Source: Flavobacterium sp. LC2016-12 (GTDB lineage Bacteria; Bacteroidota; Bacteroidia; Flavobacteriales; Flavobacteriaceae). From it: DNA of 64,000 bases. A program made the translations under genes and the position numbers. Each line of letters begins with the position of its first letter. The stretch's first letter is position 1. Below, one piece after another: positions 42,240 through 51,991 of the stretch. The notes below the pieces were generated by a model. The model was not told the DNA's origin, did no database searches, and saw only the letters and a list, made by a program, of their open reading frames with translations. The stretch spans positions 62,001-126,000 of the forward strand of contig NZ_JADKPT010000003.1 of NCBI RefSeq assembly GCF_015351595.1, read 5' to 3'.

Positions 42240-43670
42240 CTATAACTCAAGTAATTTTGGATTCTTTTTATAGGTGTCCCACAACAATTCCCCAAATAAG
42301 GTATTTGTCCATGCAAACCAGGATCTGGTGAAATTTTTAGGATCATCTTTATGAAAAGATTCATGCATAAAACCGGTATCGCCATGTGAGCCTTTCAACA
42401 TTCTGATACATTCTTTTATTTCATTTTGGTCAGAAGTGGTGTACGCTCGCATGACAAGCGACATAGGCCAAATCATATCCATACCAACGTGTGGTCCGCC
42501 AACTCCCTCTGCTGCTTTTCCTTTAAAGAAAAACGGATTATCTTCTGAGAAAATAAATTTTCGGGTATTTTGATACGTCGGGTCATTAACATCAATCGCA
42601 TCTAAATACGGTAAACTTAATAAACTCGGCACATTAGAATCATCCATTAATAAATGACCTCCAAAACCATCCACTTCAAATGCAAAAATATCTCCGTATT
42701 TAGGGTGTTTAACTACTGCATGTTCTTTAATAGCTTTTGAAACCTCTGCTCCTAAATCTCTTAATTCTTTTGCAGTTGCATTGTCTTTTTTAATGGTGTC
42801 CAACATTTCTGCAGCCTGATTCATACTGGCTACAAGAAAAAAGTTTGACGGAATCAGGAAAGAAAAAACAGTTGCGTCATCGCTCGGTCTGAAAGCCGAA
42901 CAAACCAGGCCAACCGGTTTAACCGGATAACCATAACCTTTTAAAGGTCGTGTATCAGTAGCAAACTGTGTCGTTCTTTGAAATGTATAAGGATTCTTTC
43001 CGTCTTTTTGCTGTTGGTCTCTAAAAACCTTTAAAGTGCTTTTAATTGCCCTTACCCAGTTTTCATCAAATGGAGCAACATCTCCGGTATTTTTCCAATA
43101 ATTGTATGCCAGTCTGATTGGGTAGCAAAGCGAATCGATTTCGTATTTTCTTTCGTGAACACCCGGTTTCATATCGGTATGATCTGTTGTCCACTCCCCT
43201 TTTTTATTTGGATCGTTATAAAATGCATTCGCATACGGATCTTTCAAAATGTATTCTGTCTGCCTGTTTATTACACCGACAATAAGATTCTTCAGTTTGG
43301 CATCTTTTCCGGCGAAAGCCATATAAGGCCAAACCTGGGCAGAACTATCCCTTAACCACATGGCATCAATATCACCCGTTATAACATAAGTGTCTGGTCG
43401 CCCACTTTTTTGCGAATACGTTACGGTAGTATCAAGGGTATTTGGAAAACAGTTATTGAATAACCATCCTAATTCTTTGTCTTTTACATTTTTTTGAAAC
43501 TCAACGATTGTTTTTTCAATAAAATCGCTTTCAAAATTTCTTTTGTCTTTAGCAACCCTGACAATAGGGAACTCTTTAATCGCTTTTGTACCAGCAACTA
43601 TTTCCATAGGATCTATGAGCGCTAAACTGCTAAATAAAACGGTGTTTTGGATAAATTTTCTTCTTTCCAT
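42240..43670 (-). CDS. GH125 exo-alpha-1,6-mannosidase
   Basis: The 476-residue protein starts MERRKFIQNTVLFSSLALIDPMEIVAGTK, a twin-arginine-like signal, and contains the GH125 (DUF1237) signatures YVITGDIDAMWLRDSSAQVWPYM (about 89-111), VCSAFRPSDDATVFSFLIPSN, DDSNVPSLLSLPYLDA and GPHVGMDMIWPMSLVMRA. GH125 enzymes are metal-independent inverting exo-alpha-1,6-mannosidases. Set between two GH92 genes, it would shorten the alpha-1,6 backbone after GH92 has removed the branches, which is the classical division of labour in yeast-mannan degradation. Confidence 0.94.
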   Translation of the reverse strand: MERRKFIQNTVLFSSLALIDPMEIVAGTKAIKEFPIVRVAKDKRNFESDFIEKTIVEFQKNVKDKELGWLFNNCFPNTLDTTVTYSQKSGRPDTYVITGDIDAMWLRDSSAQVWPYMAFAGKDAKLKNLIVGVINRQTEYILKDPYANAFYNDPNKKGEWTTDHTDMKPGVHERKYEIDSLCYPIRLAYNYWKNTGDVAPFDENWVRAIKSTLKVFRDQQQKDGKNPYTFQRTTQFATDTRPLKGYGYPVKPVGLVCSAFRPSDDATVFSFLIPSNFFLVASMNQAAEMLDTIKKDNATAKELRDLGAEVSKAIKEHAVVKHPKYGDIFAFEVDGFGGHLLMDDSNVPSLLSLPYLDAIDVNDPTYQNTRKFIFSEDNPFFFKGKAAEGVGGPHVGMDMIWPMSLVMRAYTTSDQNEIKECIRMLKGSHGDTGFMHESFHKDDPKNFTRSWFAWTNTLFGELLWDTYKKNPKLLEL

Positions 43671-43699
43671 TTTGTGTATTTTAAAAGATTAGCTTTTCG

Positions 43700-46003
43700 T
43701 TATTCATTTGATAATGAATACGGAAAGTCTTCTTTGTTTATTCCTCTTTTCTTGTTTGGTGTTTCTGACATGTCAAAATCAAGTGTCGCACCTTTCATTA
43801 ATTCAGAATGGCTCAGCCAGTTTTTTGTATACGGCTGTCCGTTCAATTTCATGTCTTTAATATATCTATTCTGATCGCTATTGGCAGCAGCATTAATTGT
43901 TATGGTTTTACCGTTTTCAAGCTGAATTGTAACTTTTTTAAACAGTGGTGCCCCCAATGCATATTGATCTGAAGCCGGAGTAACCGGATAAAATCCTAAA
44001 GAGGAAAAAACATACCATGCTGAAGTCTGGCCATTATCTTCATCACCGCAATAGCCATCTGGTGTCGCATGATACATTCTGTTCATCGTTTCTCTAACCC
44101 AATATTGTGCTTTCCACGGTTCTCCTCCATAATTATAAAGGTAAATCATATGCTGAATAGGCTGGTTTCCGTGTGCATATTGTCCCATGTTTGCAATTTG
44201 CATTTCTCTCATTTCGTGAACCATACCGCCTGTAAAATTTTTTTCAGCAAAAATGGGTGGCAAAGAAAAAACGTTGTCTAATTGAGAAATAAAGCTCTCT
44301 TTTCCTCCCATCAAATCAACTAAACCCTGTACATCATGAAAAACTGACCATGAATACTGCCAGCTATTACCTTCTGTAAATCCATTAAACCATTGAAAAG
44401 GATCGAAAGGTTCCATAAATTTCCCATCCTTATTTTTAGGATGCATTAATTTGTATTTCGGATCAAAAAGGTTTTTATAATTTAAACTGCGTTTTTTGTA
44501 TAAATCAATTTCTGCCTGTGGTTTATTTAACGCTTTTGCCAATTGATAGATAGCAAAATCGTCATAGGCATATTCCAGGGTTCTGGCGCCGCTTTCGTTG
44601 ATTTCGTCATGAGGCACATAACCCAGAGAATTGTAAGACGCAACACCGGCGCGTCCCACCGCTTTTAGCGGACCTGCATTGTTCGCGCCATGTATAACCG
44701 CTTTATACAAATTTTCGATATCATAATTCTTTACTTTACCGCTTTTTAAATACGCTTCAGATACAATTGATGCCGAATTATTTCCTACCATAATATCTCG
44801 TAATCCAGGACTTGACCATTCCGGAAGCCAGCCGCTCTCATTAAAAGCATTTGACAGGCCTTCCTGCATTTGAGTGTTCAATTCCGGATACATCAAATTA
44901 AGAAATGGATATAAAGCTCTAAAAGTGTCCCAAAAACCGGTATCGACAAACATATAGCCAGGCAAAACTTTTCCGTTGTACGGACTGTAATGCACTACTT
45001 TTTTGTTTTTATCGAATTCATAAAATTTTCTTGGGAAAAGAAGTGATCTGTACAAACAGGAATAAAAAGTTCCCATTTGATCCGGTGTTCCTCCATCTAC
45101 TTTAATTCTTCCTAATTCTTTGTTCCAGACTGCTTTTCCTTTTTCTTTTAACTCATCAAAATTGTCTTTACCAATCTCTTTCAAATTCAGTTCAGCCTGA
45201 TCATGGCTTATAAAAGAAGAGGCAACTTTAGCATTTACTTTTTCGCCTGCTTTTGTTTTAAAACCAATTACGGCTCCGGCATGATCAGCTTTCATTTCCA
45301 GAGCTGCTCCTAAAACATTCCCGTTAAAAGTTGAATTTATCTGGAAATCTTTATCAAAAACGATAACAAAATAGTTTTTAAAATTCTCTGGAACTCCACC
45401 GCTATTTTTAGTTGTGTAGCCGATAATTTTTCTTTCAGAAGGAATAATTTTCACGTAAGATCCTTTGTCAAAAGCGTCGATAACAACGTATGCTTTATCC
45501 GTTTCCGGAAAAGTAAATCTAAATCTTGCAGCTCTTTCAGTTGGAGTGATTTCAGTTGTAACATTATGATCAGCCAAATAGACACTGTAATAATAAGGTG
45601 TCACTGTCTCCGATTTATGCGAAAACCAACTTTGTCTTTCTTCTTCCTTAAATTTTAATTCACCTGTTACGGGCATAATCGAAAACTGACCGTAATCATT
45701 CATCCATGGTGATGGCTGATGTGTTTGCTTAAATCCTTTAATTCTCGTTGATTTATAAGTATAAGCCCAACCATCACCCATACCGGCAGTTTGTGGTGTC
45801 CAGAAATTCATTCCCCATGGCATTGCAATGGCAGGATAGGTATTACCATTTGATACTCCATAATCTGAATCTGTTCCTACTAATGGATTGACCCAGTCAA
45901 CAGGCTGCTGTGGCGTTATTATTTCTGAGTTTTGCGCATTTACCGAACCAAAAGCCAGTAATACTGCAATCTTAATAACGCTGATGTACTTAGTTTTTAT
46001 CAA
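43700..46003 (-). CDS. GH92 exo-alpha-mannosidase
   Basis: The 767-residue protein has a signal peptide (about 1-23, ending SVNAQ). GH92 segments include DWVNPLVGTDSDYGVSNGNTYPAIAMPWGMNFWTPQTAG, EGNSWQYSWSVFHDVQGL (catalytic Glu region) and GYCGDEDNGQTSAWYVFSSLGFYPVTP (canonical calcium/catalytic Asp segment). It starts 7 bp after the GH2 stop and ends 29 bp before GH125. Of the three GH92 proteins here it looks closest to the common periplasmic alpha-1,2/alpha-1,3-mannosidases, though this is only an impression from motif conservation. Confidence 0.95.
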   Translation of the reverse strand: MIKTKYISVIKIAVLLAFGSVNAQNSEIITPQQPVDWVNPLVGTDSDYGVSNGNTYPAIAMPWGMNFWTPQTAGMGDGWAYTYKSTRIKGFKQTHQPSPWMNDYGQFSIMPVTGELKFKEEERQSWFSHKSETVTPYYYSVYLADHNVTTEITPTERAARFRFTFPETDKAYVVIDAFDKGSYVKIIPSERKIIGYTTKNSGGVPENFKNYFVIVFDKDFQINSTFNGNVLGAALEMKADHAGAVIGFKTKAGEKVNAKVASSFISHDQAELNLKEIGKDNFDELKEKGKAVWNKELGRIKVDGGTPDQMGTFYSCLYRSLLFPRKFYEFDKNKKVVHYSPYNGKVLPGYMFVDTGFWDTFRALYPFLNLMYPELNTQMQEGLSNAFNESGWLPEWSSPGLRDIMVGNNSASIVSEAYLKSGKVKNYDIENLYKAVIHGANNAGPLKAVGRAGVASYNSLGYVPHDEINESGARTLEYAYDDFAIYQLAKALNKPQAEIDLYKKRSLNYKNLFDPKYKLMHPKNKDGKFMEPFDPFQWFNGFTEGNSWQYSWSVFHDVQGLVDLMGGKESFISQLDNVFSLPPIFAEKNFTGGMVHEMREMQIANMGQYAHGNQPIQHMIYLYNYGGEPWKAQYWVRETMNRMYHATPDGYCGDEDNGQTSAWYVFSSLGFYPVTPASDQYALGAPLFKKVTIQLENGKTITINAAANSDQNRYIKDMKLNGQPYTKNWLSHSELMKGATLDFDMSETPNKKRGINKEDFPYSLSNE

Positions 46004-46010
46004 AATTCAA

Positions 46011-47816
46011 TTATTTAATAGAATTAATTACTTCTTGGTTTATTTTATTTACTTCAGAAAAATTCATTTTGTCTACTTTGCGATCGTAGGTCATAAAACC
46101 GTTTACTTCTCCTTCAACATCAGTTGTTTGTGTATACACAGCTGCCGAAAATCCTACTTTAGCCAATTTAATTAACTGATCAGCGTACTCTTTATATTTA
46201 GCCGTTGTTTCATCTGTATTTTTAAACTGAGTATATCCCCAATTTTTATCGGTTTGCCAAAGATGATCTTTTACAGGAAGGCCTATACCGCCATATTCTC
46301 CTAAAACCGTAATTCTTCGGGCATCGTATAATTTCAATTCCGGTCCCGGATAATGATGAATGTCTAAAATATCTCCGGTTTGAAAGTGATTTCCTCCACT
46401 TGAAGAATTTACTAATCTGCTCGGATCGTGGTTTTTTGTCCATTCTGTAATTTCAACCGTTTTGAATTGTCCCCAGGCTTCGTTAAATGGAACCCAGACT
46501 ACTATACTTGGATAAGAATATAAATTATCCATAATCTCGCGCCATTCTTTTTTGTATGTCTCCTCAGATTGAGCTGTTCTTTTTAGTTCAGTGCCTTCAA
46601 AATATTTATGCATTTGCCAAATTGGACCTTCATCACCGCTTGGCATATCCTGCCAAACCATAATTCCGAGTTTGTCGCAGTGTGTATACCATCTTGCAGG
46701 CTCTACTTTTACGTGTTTACGAATCATATTAAAACCTAGTTCTTTAGTTCGAACTATGTCATATTTTAAAGCTTCATCAGTCGGAGCAGTGTATAATCCA
46801 TCAGGCCACCATCCCTGGTCAAGAGGCCCAAACTGAAAACAGTCTTTATTGTTGAGCTGCATTCTTACAATACCATTAGCATCACGTTTAGAAGATATCT
46901 TACGCATTGCAAAATAACTTTTCACTTCATCCACAATTTTTCCTTTGCTGCTAAATTTTACTTTAACATCATATAAAAACGGACTATCCGGTGACCATAA
47001 TTTTGGATTGTTCAGGACAATATCCAACGTTTGACCTGCAACCGCTTTTTCAGAAGCAACTACATTTGTTCCGTCCAATACGGTAACTTCAACGATATCT
47101 TCGGCTGTATTTCCTTCTAATTCTGCATTAATACTAATTGTATTACGATCAATATCCGGAGTTGTTCTTAAATTGGTGATGTGTTTTTTATTTACGGGCT
47201 CTAACCAAACTGTTTGCCAGATACCAGAAACTGGTGTGTACCAAATCGATTCCGGGTTTTTAACTTGTTTGCCTCGTGGTTGTGTTCCGTCACTTGTTGG
47301 ATCCCAAACTTTAATAACCAATTTTTGCGATTTACCATTTAAAAATGGTGTTATATTAAATGTAAAAGGTGTAAAACCTCCTGTATGCGTACCAATTTTT
47401 ACATTATTGATCCATACTTCTGTTTTCCAGTCTACTGCACCAAAATGCAATAAAATATCCTGATTTTTCCAATTACTATCAATTGTGAAATTGGTTTCAT
47501 ACCAAACTTCTTTTTCTGATCCTACAGATTTCATTACTCCCGAAAGGCTTGATTCAACAGCAAACGGAACGAGTATTTTTCCATCGTATCCTTTTGGTGC
47601 TGTTTGTCCTACTGGCTGTATTGAATAATTCCATAAACCATTAAGATTTTTCCATTGATTCCTTTCCATTATAGGTCTTGGATATTCAGGCAACGTATGA
47701 TTTGGGTCTACCTGTTCTGCCCATTTGGTTTTTATTTTATCTCCCTGTGGTTTCCATTGTGCAAAAGAGGTAAATCCAACAAAAAGACAAAGTATAACTA
47801 TTAATTTATTCTTCAT
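46011..47816 (-). CDS. GH2 beta-glycosidase
   Basis: The 601-residue protein has a signal peptide (about 1-19, ending TSFAQ), a sugar-binding N-domain (PRPIMERNQWKNLNGLWNYSI), an immunoglobulin-like middle domain and a TIM barrel. The acid/base Glu sits in VVWVPFNEAWGQF and the nucleophile Glu in TVLGEYGGIGLP. It is short for GH2 and lacks the C-terminal domains of beta-galactosidases. GH2 includes beta-mannosidases, beta-galactosidases and beta-glucuronidases. In this locus a beta-mannosidase acting on the N-glycan core is attractive but unproven. It begins after a terminator-like hairpin that separates it from GH76. Confidence 0.92.
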   Translation of the reverse strand: MKNKLIVILCLFVGFTSFAQWKPQGDKIKTKWAEQVDPNHTLPEYPRPIMERNQWKNLNGLWNYSIQPVGQTAPKGYDGKILVPFAVESSLSGVMKSVGSEKEVWYETNFTIDSNWKNQDILLHFGAVDWKTEVWINNVKIGTHTGGFTPFTFNITPFLNGKSQKLVIKVWDPTSDGTQPRGKQVKNPESIWYTPVSGIWQTVWLEPVNKKHITNLRTTPDIDRNTISINAELEGNTAEDIVEVTVLDGTNVVASEKAVAGQTLDIVLNNPKLWSPDSPFLYDVKVKFSSKGKIVDEVKSYFAMRKISSKRDANGIVRMQLNNKDCFQFGPLDQGWWPDGLYTAPTDEALKYDIVRTKELGFNMIRKHVKVEPARWYTHCDKLGIMVWQDMPSGDEGPIWQMHKYFEGTELKRTAQSEETYKKEWREIMDNLYSYPSIVVWVPFNEAWGQFKTVEITEWTKNHDPSRLVNSSSGGNHFQTGDILDIHHYPGPELKLYDARRITVLGEYGGIGLPVKDHLWQTDKNWGYTQFKNTDETTAKYKEYADQLIKLAKVGFSAAVYTQTTDVEGEVNGFMTYDRKVDKMNFSEVNKINQEVINSIK

Positions 47817-47898
47817 TATGAAATTATGTTTTTGAATTTTTAGAAGTATCCTAAAAATGTGTTTTTTCTTAGCAAATAATAAGGCAAAATAATATAAA

Positions 47899-47926
47899 AC
47901 CTGAAGGATGTTTATTTCCTTCAGGT
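47899..47926 (-). terminator. Terminator-like hairpin between GH76 and GH2 (transcript attenuation)
   Basis: A perfect 9-bp stem ACCTGAAGG / CCTTCAGGT with a 10-nt loop is followed on the minus strand by TTTTATATTATTTT. It lies 36 bp after the GH76 stop. It should lower expression of the periplasmic enzymes relative to the SusC/D/E/GH76 surface proteins. Confidence 0.78.
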
Positions 47927-47961
47927 GTTACAAAAATTACTAAACAAACAAACTTACTTAC

Positions 47962-49143
47962 TTAATCAAAATATCCATCTTTATCAAGCTTAGCTGCAGC
48001 TTCGATAAGCATTACGCCGCTTAATTGAGTGGTAAGATCTACATTGGCACCAGCTGCAGGCGCAACTTTCCAATTATTTCCTGAAAGCATAGCTGGTCTT
48101 AAAATTCCTTTTTTATAGAATGTTTCAGCATTGAACTTCATGAAATCAGCAAATTTTTCTTTATCGGTAGAGTTGATAGTTTCTTGTTGTGTCAACTCAG
48201 TAAAATATCTTACCAGGATACCTTTAAACAAACCACCATCTCCCTGGCCTTCATCTTTTAAAATACCTTCTGAAACTAATTTTGGGCTTGTTAAAACGGA
48301 TCTTCCAGATTTAACTGCATCATCAAGATACGTCTGATCATTTGTTGCTTTATACAATCTTAATCCAGCACCAATCCAGGTTCCCATATTGTAGGTAAAT
48401 ACCCAGTCTTTATTAGTGGTAATTACACCATTAGTTTCTGAAATATTATCCCAAACCAATCCGGAAACAGGATCAACAAGGTTCTTCTTCTGCCAGGCAT
48501 AAATTTTCTTGGCCCATTCTAAATCTTCAGGATCTTTGTCAATTTCATACAGTCTCATGGCAAGAATAGCAGCAGGACCATTAGAAACTGCATTTTTTTG
48601 CATTGGAGTATCTTGTTTCCATGTGATACCACCTCCAAAAACATCGCTCCAGCTTAATTTTATTCGTTCCCATAAAAAATCAGCAACTTCTTTATATTCT
48701 GCGTCTTTTGTTGCATCATAGGCACGAAGACTAGAATTGGCAAGCCAAAGCATATCATCGTTAAAAACGTTATTATACGTGTTTCCGTTTTTTACTTTAA
48801 TTCCTTGTAGCAAAGCTTTCATTTTAGGAATGTAACTTTCATTACCCGTTCTTAAATATCCATCAACAAGAACATCCAATACGTGAGCATTAGGCCAATA
48901 ATGGAAAGTGCTATTACCGGTATTATTCTGGATATAAGTTCCGTTAGAACCTAAATAAGTATTAGTAGTAGCAAGCTGTAAAGAATCTGCTGTTTTCGCC
49001 CATGTATATTCGAATTCAGGAGCAACGACCCCATTAGGATCACGTAACGGAATTGGATCATCATCACAAGATGCAGTCAATAACCCCAATCCGGCAATAG
49101 ACAAAAACAGGATACTATAACTTTTTGAAAAAAATCTTTTCAT
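47962..49143 (-). CDS. GH76 endo-alpha-1,6-mannanase, surface lipoprotein
   Basis: The 393-residue protein has a lipoprotein signal with lipobox TASC (Cys26) followed by three Asp, matching the acidic surface-export signal of Flavobacteria. The GH76 barrel has catalytic Asp129-Asp130 in YNNVFNDDMLWLANSS, then FGGGITWKQDTPMQKNAVSNGPAAILAMRLYE and WVFTYNMGTWIGAGLRLY. It directly follows the SusE-like gene, so it would cut alpha-1,6-mannan chains at the cell surface before SusC/D import. This is the best single clue to the locus substrate. Confidence 0.94.
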   Translation of the reverse strand: MKRFFSKSYSILFLSIAGLGLLTASCDDDPIPLRDPNGVVAPEFEYTWAKTADSLQLATTNTYLGSNGTYIQNNTGNSTFHYWPNAHVLDVLVDGYLRTGNESYIPKMKALLQGIKVKNGNTYNNVFNDDMLWLANSSLRAYDATKDAEYKEVADFLWERIKLSWSDVFGGGITWKQDTPMQKNAVSNGPAAILAMRLYEIDKDPEDLEWAKKIYAWQKKNLVDPVSGLVWDNISETNGVITTNKDWVFTYNMGTWIGAGLRLYKATNDQTYLDDAVKSGRSVLTSPKLVSEGILKDEGQGDGGLFKGILVRYFTELTQQETINSTDKEKFADFMKFNAETFYKKGILRPAMLSGNNWKVAPAAGANVDLTTQLSGVMLIEAAAKLDKDGYFD

Positions 49144-49200
49144 ACTATTATTATTTAAAAAAGTCTCTCAAAGACAATCCCTGAGAGACGTCTTGATTAT

Positions 49201-50325
49201 TTATAAAATTGTAAAACTGTGTGTGTATGCTGTTGCAGCTGCGCTAAAATTAATTTCTGCATTTACATCACTATTATCAATTGCAGTAGCAAATTTGAAA
49301 CAGTTGTTCCAGAAATCATTAGTAACCGGTACCATATACCAGTATGATGCCGCAGTACTGGCATCTGGTCTGTTATTGTCTCCATTAACACTGCCATACC
49401 ATTCTTCTGATGTTGTATCACCGTTTACAACTGTAAACTTAAATTTATAACGCTCATCTTTACCCCATGATTCTACTTTGAAATCAATGTGCTTGTTAGC
49501 CGCTTTCCAAATACCTCCACCAGAATAAGTATATTCAAATAAATAAGAACTAAGTGGCGGGAACCACAATTCAATTTTTTTAATTTCGGTCATAGTTGTT
49601 GACCCATCGCTGAAATCAACTTTTATTTTATACACTTTACTTTCTCCGGCATACGTTGTAGCTCCATCTTGTTTTAATTTAGCTTCGCTGATATAAAATA
49701 CTTCAGGAGTTCCATTTTTTCTTGTTATAAATTTGTAGCTACCTGCCTTTAGTTTTGTGTAAATTTCAAATGAAGTAGCGCCAGTTTTTTTGAAAGCCTG
49801 TGCATCTGCAACAGTTTCTCCATTTTCAGAAGCTGTACCTGTAATAAACAACTGGTCCGGAGTTGGGAAACCGCCTGGTCTCTGAACTTCGATAATACCT
49901 GATACTGAAGATTTTTGAACATTTAATCCTTTGGTAGAATAAACCGTCCATTTTAATTTTCCAATACTTTCAGATTGAATTCCAGCCATTTCAGCAATTT
50001 TGTTCAGCTCAGTAAATGAAATGTTCAATTTATTTTGGAATCCTTTTCCATCTGAAGGGATTGTGTAAACCGGTTTAGAGAAATCGCCACTTTCACGATC
50101 AAAAACTACATCGTAAAGTACCGCTCCGTTATCTTCTGCCTTTGCAGCTTCCCACTCAAAAATAGCAGAACTTTGCGCTCCAAGATCAAAAAATTTATTA
50201 TCAGCTGGTGAATAAAGAGCATTAACTGCACTTACATTCGTGTGGCTCATTGTTTCGTCGTTGTCGCAGCTTACAAGAAATATTGCGCAAATAACTATTA
50301 ATAGTTTTGAATATATATTTTTCAT
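49201..50325 (-). CDS. SusE/SusF-like surface glycan-binding lipoprotein
   Basis: The 374-residue protein has a lipobox ending FLVSC (Cys20) with acidic residues just after it. A SusE-type N-terminal immunoglobulin-like domain (NALYSPADNKFFDLGAQSSAIFEWEAAKAEDNGAVLYDVVFD) is followed by one or two carbohydrate-binding beta-sandwiches (QLFITGTASENGETVADAQAFKKTG, FPPLSSYLFEYTYSGGGIWKAANKHIDFK). It lies between SusD and GH76 and should hold glycan on the cell surface. The sequence of SusE-like proteins varies greatly, so the ligand cannot be inferred directly. Confidence 0.9.
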   Translation of the reverse strand: MKNIYSKLLIVICAIFLVSCDNDETMSHTNVSAVNALYSPADNKFFDLGAQSSAIFEWEAAKAEDNGAVLYDVVFDRESGDFSKPVYTIPSDGKGFQNKLNISFTELNKIAEMAGIQSESIGKLKWTVYSTKGLNVQKSSVSGIIEVQRPGGFPTPDQLFITGTASENGETVADAQAFKKTGATSFEIYTKLKAGSYKFITRKNGTPEVFYISEAKLKQDGATTYAGESKVYKIKVDFSDGSTTMTEIKKIELWFPPLSSYLFEYTYSGGGIWKAANKHIDFKVESWGKDERYKFKFTVVNGDTTSEEWYGSVNGDNNRPDASTAASYWYMVPVTNDFWNNCFKFATAIDNSDVNAEINFSAAATAYTHSFTIL

Positions 50326-50353
50326 GTTATTGTTTTTTTAGATTGATATTATT

Positions 50354-51979
50354 TTACCAGTTTGGATTTTGAGTTAAATTTGAATTAATCAAACGTTCGT
50401 CTCTTGGTATTGGCCATAAGTAGTGTTTATCCGGATCAAAAGTTCTTAAATTAACTCTTAAGTATCCATTATCTACTGAAGAAACACCAAATTGTGCTCC
50501 ATGCGCATAACCATTTAAAACATCTTCAGCTATCTTCCATCTTCTGATATCAAATATTCTAAGACCTTCCATTCCAAATTCTGTACGGCGTTCATTTCTA
50601 ATCACTTCACGAAGTCCTGTTTGTCCTAGTGAAGCATTATAGGATAAAGCTGCACCATCTGTAAATCCTGCTCGCGTTCTTAAAGCCTTAATGGTTTGAT
50701 CCCAAACTGTACTGTTCATTTGGTTCAACTCATTTTTAGCTTCAGCATGCATCAACAAAATATCAGCATAACGGAAAAGCATTAAATTTAAACCAGAATT
50801 TAAAGAGGTTGTATGCTGTAAATCATAGTATTTACGCGTATAATATCCTGTAGCCGTTTTTGATGATCCTTGTGCATATTCATCAGGCGCAGCAGTATTT
50901 GGATCAGAACCCGGTTTAATATAAATAGTTTTAGAGCTTCCATCTGCTTCTTTCCAGTTGTATTGATCATACACTACTGTTCCGGTAAGTCTTGGATCTC
51001 TGTTTGCATAAGGATTATTTTCATCATAACCTGAACCAGCTTCATTAATTCTTTTTCCGTTAGTCATTATGTAACTATCAACTAATTCCTGAGTTGGTGC
51101 TAAGCCATTTAATCTTGCACCGGCAGAAATTGGTGCCATATCAAAAAACTCTCCCCACATTCTATCAATTGGTACATATTGCAAACTCAAGATATCTTCG
51201 CTACTGTATTCGTTTTGTGTTGCAAACAAACCTTCATAAGAACCAAATAATGCATATTGACCATAGGTGTTCGCCATAAACTGTTCTGTCACCTGTGCCA
51301 CTTCTGCCCATCTGCTTTCATACAAAAGGACTCTTGCTTTTAAGGCCACTGCAGCTCCTACAGTAATTCTTCCTCTTTCAGCAGGAACTAACTGCGTATT
51401 TTTAGGAAGCGCTGGAATTGCAGCATCAAGTTCATCTAATATAAACTCAACCACTTCAGCATGTGGCGTTCTGCTAATAGTGGAAGCCTCTTCAAGAGAA
51501 GGATCTTTCTTTACTAACGGAATATCTCCAAACCACGTAGTTAACTGAAAATGTTGAAATGCACGAATAAAACGCGCTTCAGCAGTCATTCTGGCAATTA
51601 CAGCAGGATCTGCATCTGGTACGCGTCCGATATTTTCTATAATTAAATTACAGGTTTTAATTCCTGAATATCGATCGTTCCATTCGCCTTTTATTCTTCC
51701 TAAAGAAGGATCATAAATTCCTGCCGCAATAGATGCCGCTCCTTCGTTATCTCCTCTTCCGTTATAAGCATTATCAGAAAGTGCTTCATTGTAAAAGAAT
51801 CTCGAACTGTTCTGCATTTGTGAATAAGCAGTGTTCAAAAAAGTCTGAGCCTTGTTTACACTTGTCCAATAATTAGAATCTGTAAATCTATCCTCTGGTG
51901 CAAGATCCAGGCTTTCACAACTTACCAGCAATAATAATACAGCCGGTATAAATTTTATGTGTTTAAGTATATTTTTCAT
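50354..51979 (-). CDS. SusD/RagB-family surface glycan-binding lipoprotein
   Basis: The 541-residue protein has lipobox LLLVSC (Cys21). SusD-family segments are LDLAPEDRFTDSNYWTSVNKAQTFLNTAYSQ, ARFIRAFQHFQLTTWFGDIPLV, RADILLMHAEAKNELNQ (RADVLLMYAEA-type motif) and a C-terminal LWPIPRDERLINSNLTQNPNW. It starts 12 bp after SusC and forms the lid of the SusC channel. With the surface GH76 it should bind mannan fragments. Confidence 0.95.
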   Translation of the reverse strand: MKNILKHIKFIPAVLLLLVSCESLDLAPEDRFTDSNYWTSVNKAQTFLNTAYSQMQNSSRFFYNEALSDNAYNGRGDNEGAASIAAGIYDPSLGRIKGEWNDRYSGIKTCNLIIENIGRVPDADPAVIARMTAEARFIRAFQHFQLTTWFGDIPLVKKDPSLEEASTISRTPHAEVVEFILDELDAAIPALPKNTQLVPAERGRITVGAAVALKARVLLYESRWAEVAQVTEQFMANTYGQYALFGSYEGLFATQNEYSSEDILSLQYVPIDRMWGEFFDMAPISAGARLNGLAPTQELVDSYIMTNGKRINEAGSGYDENNPYANRDPRLTGTVVYDQYNWKEADGSSKTIYIKPGSDPNTAAPDEYAQGSSKTATGYYTRKYYDLQHTTSLNSGLNLMLFRYADILLMHAEAKNELNQMNSTVWDQTIKALRTRAGFTDGAALSYNASLGQTGLREVIRNERRTEFGMEGLRIFDIRRWKIAEDVLNGYAHGAQFGVSSVDNGYLRVNLRTFDPDKHYLWPIPRDERLINSNLTQNPNW

Positions 51980-51991
51980 TTTCGTTTTTTT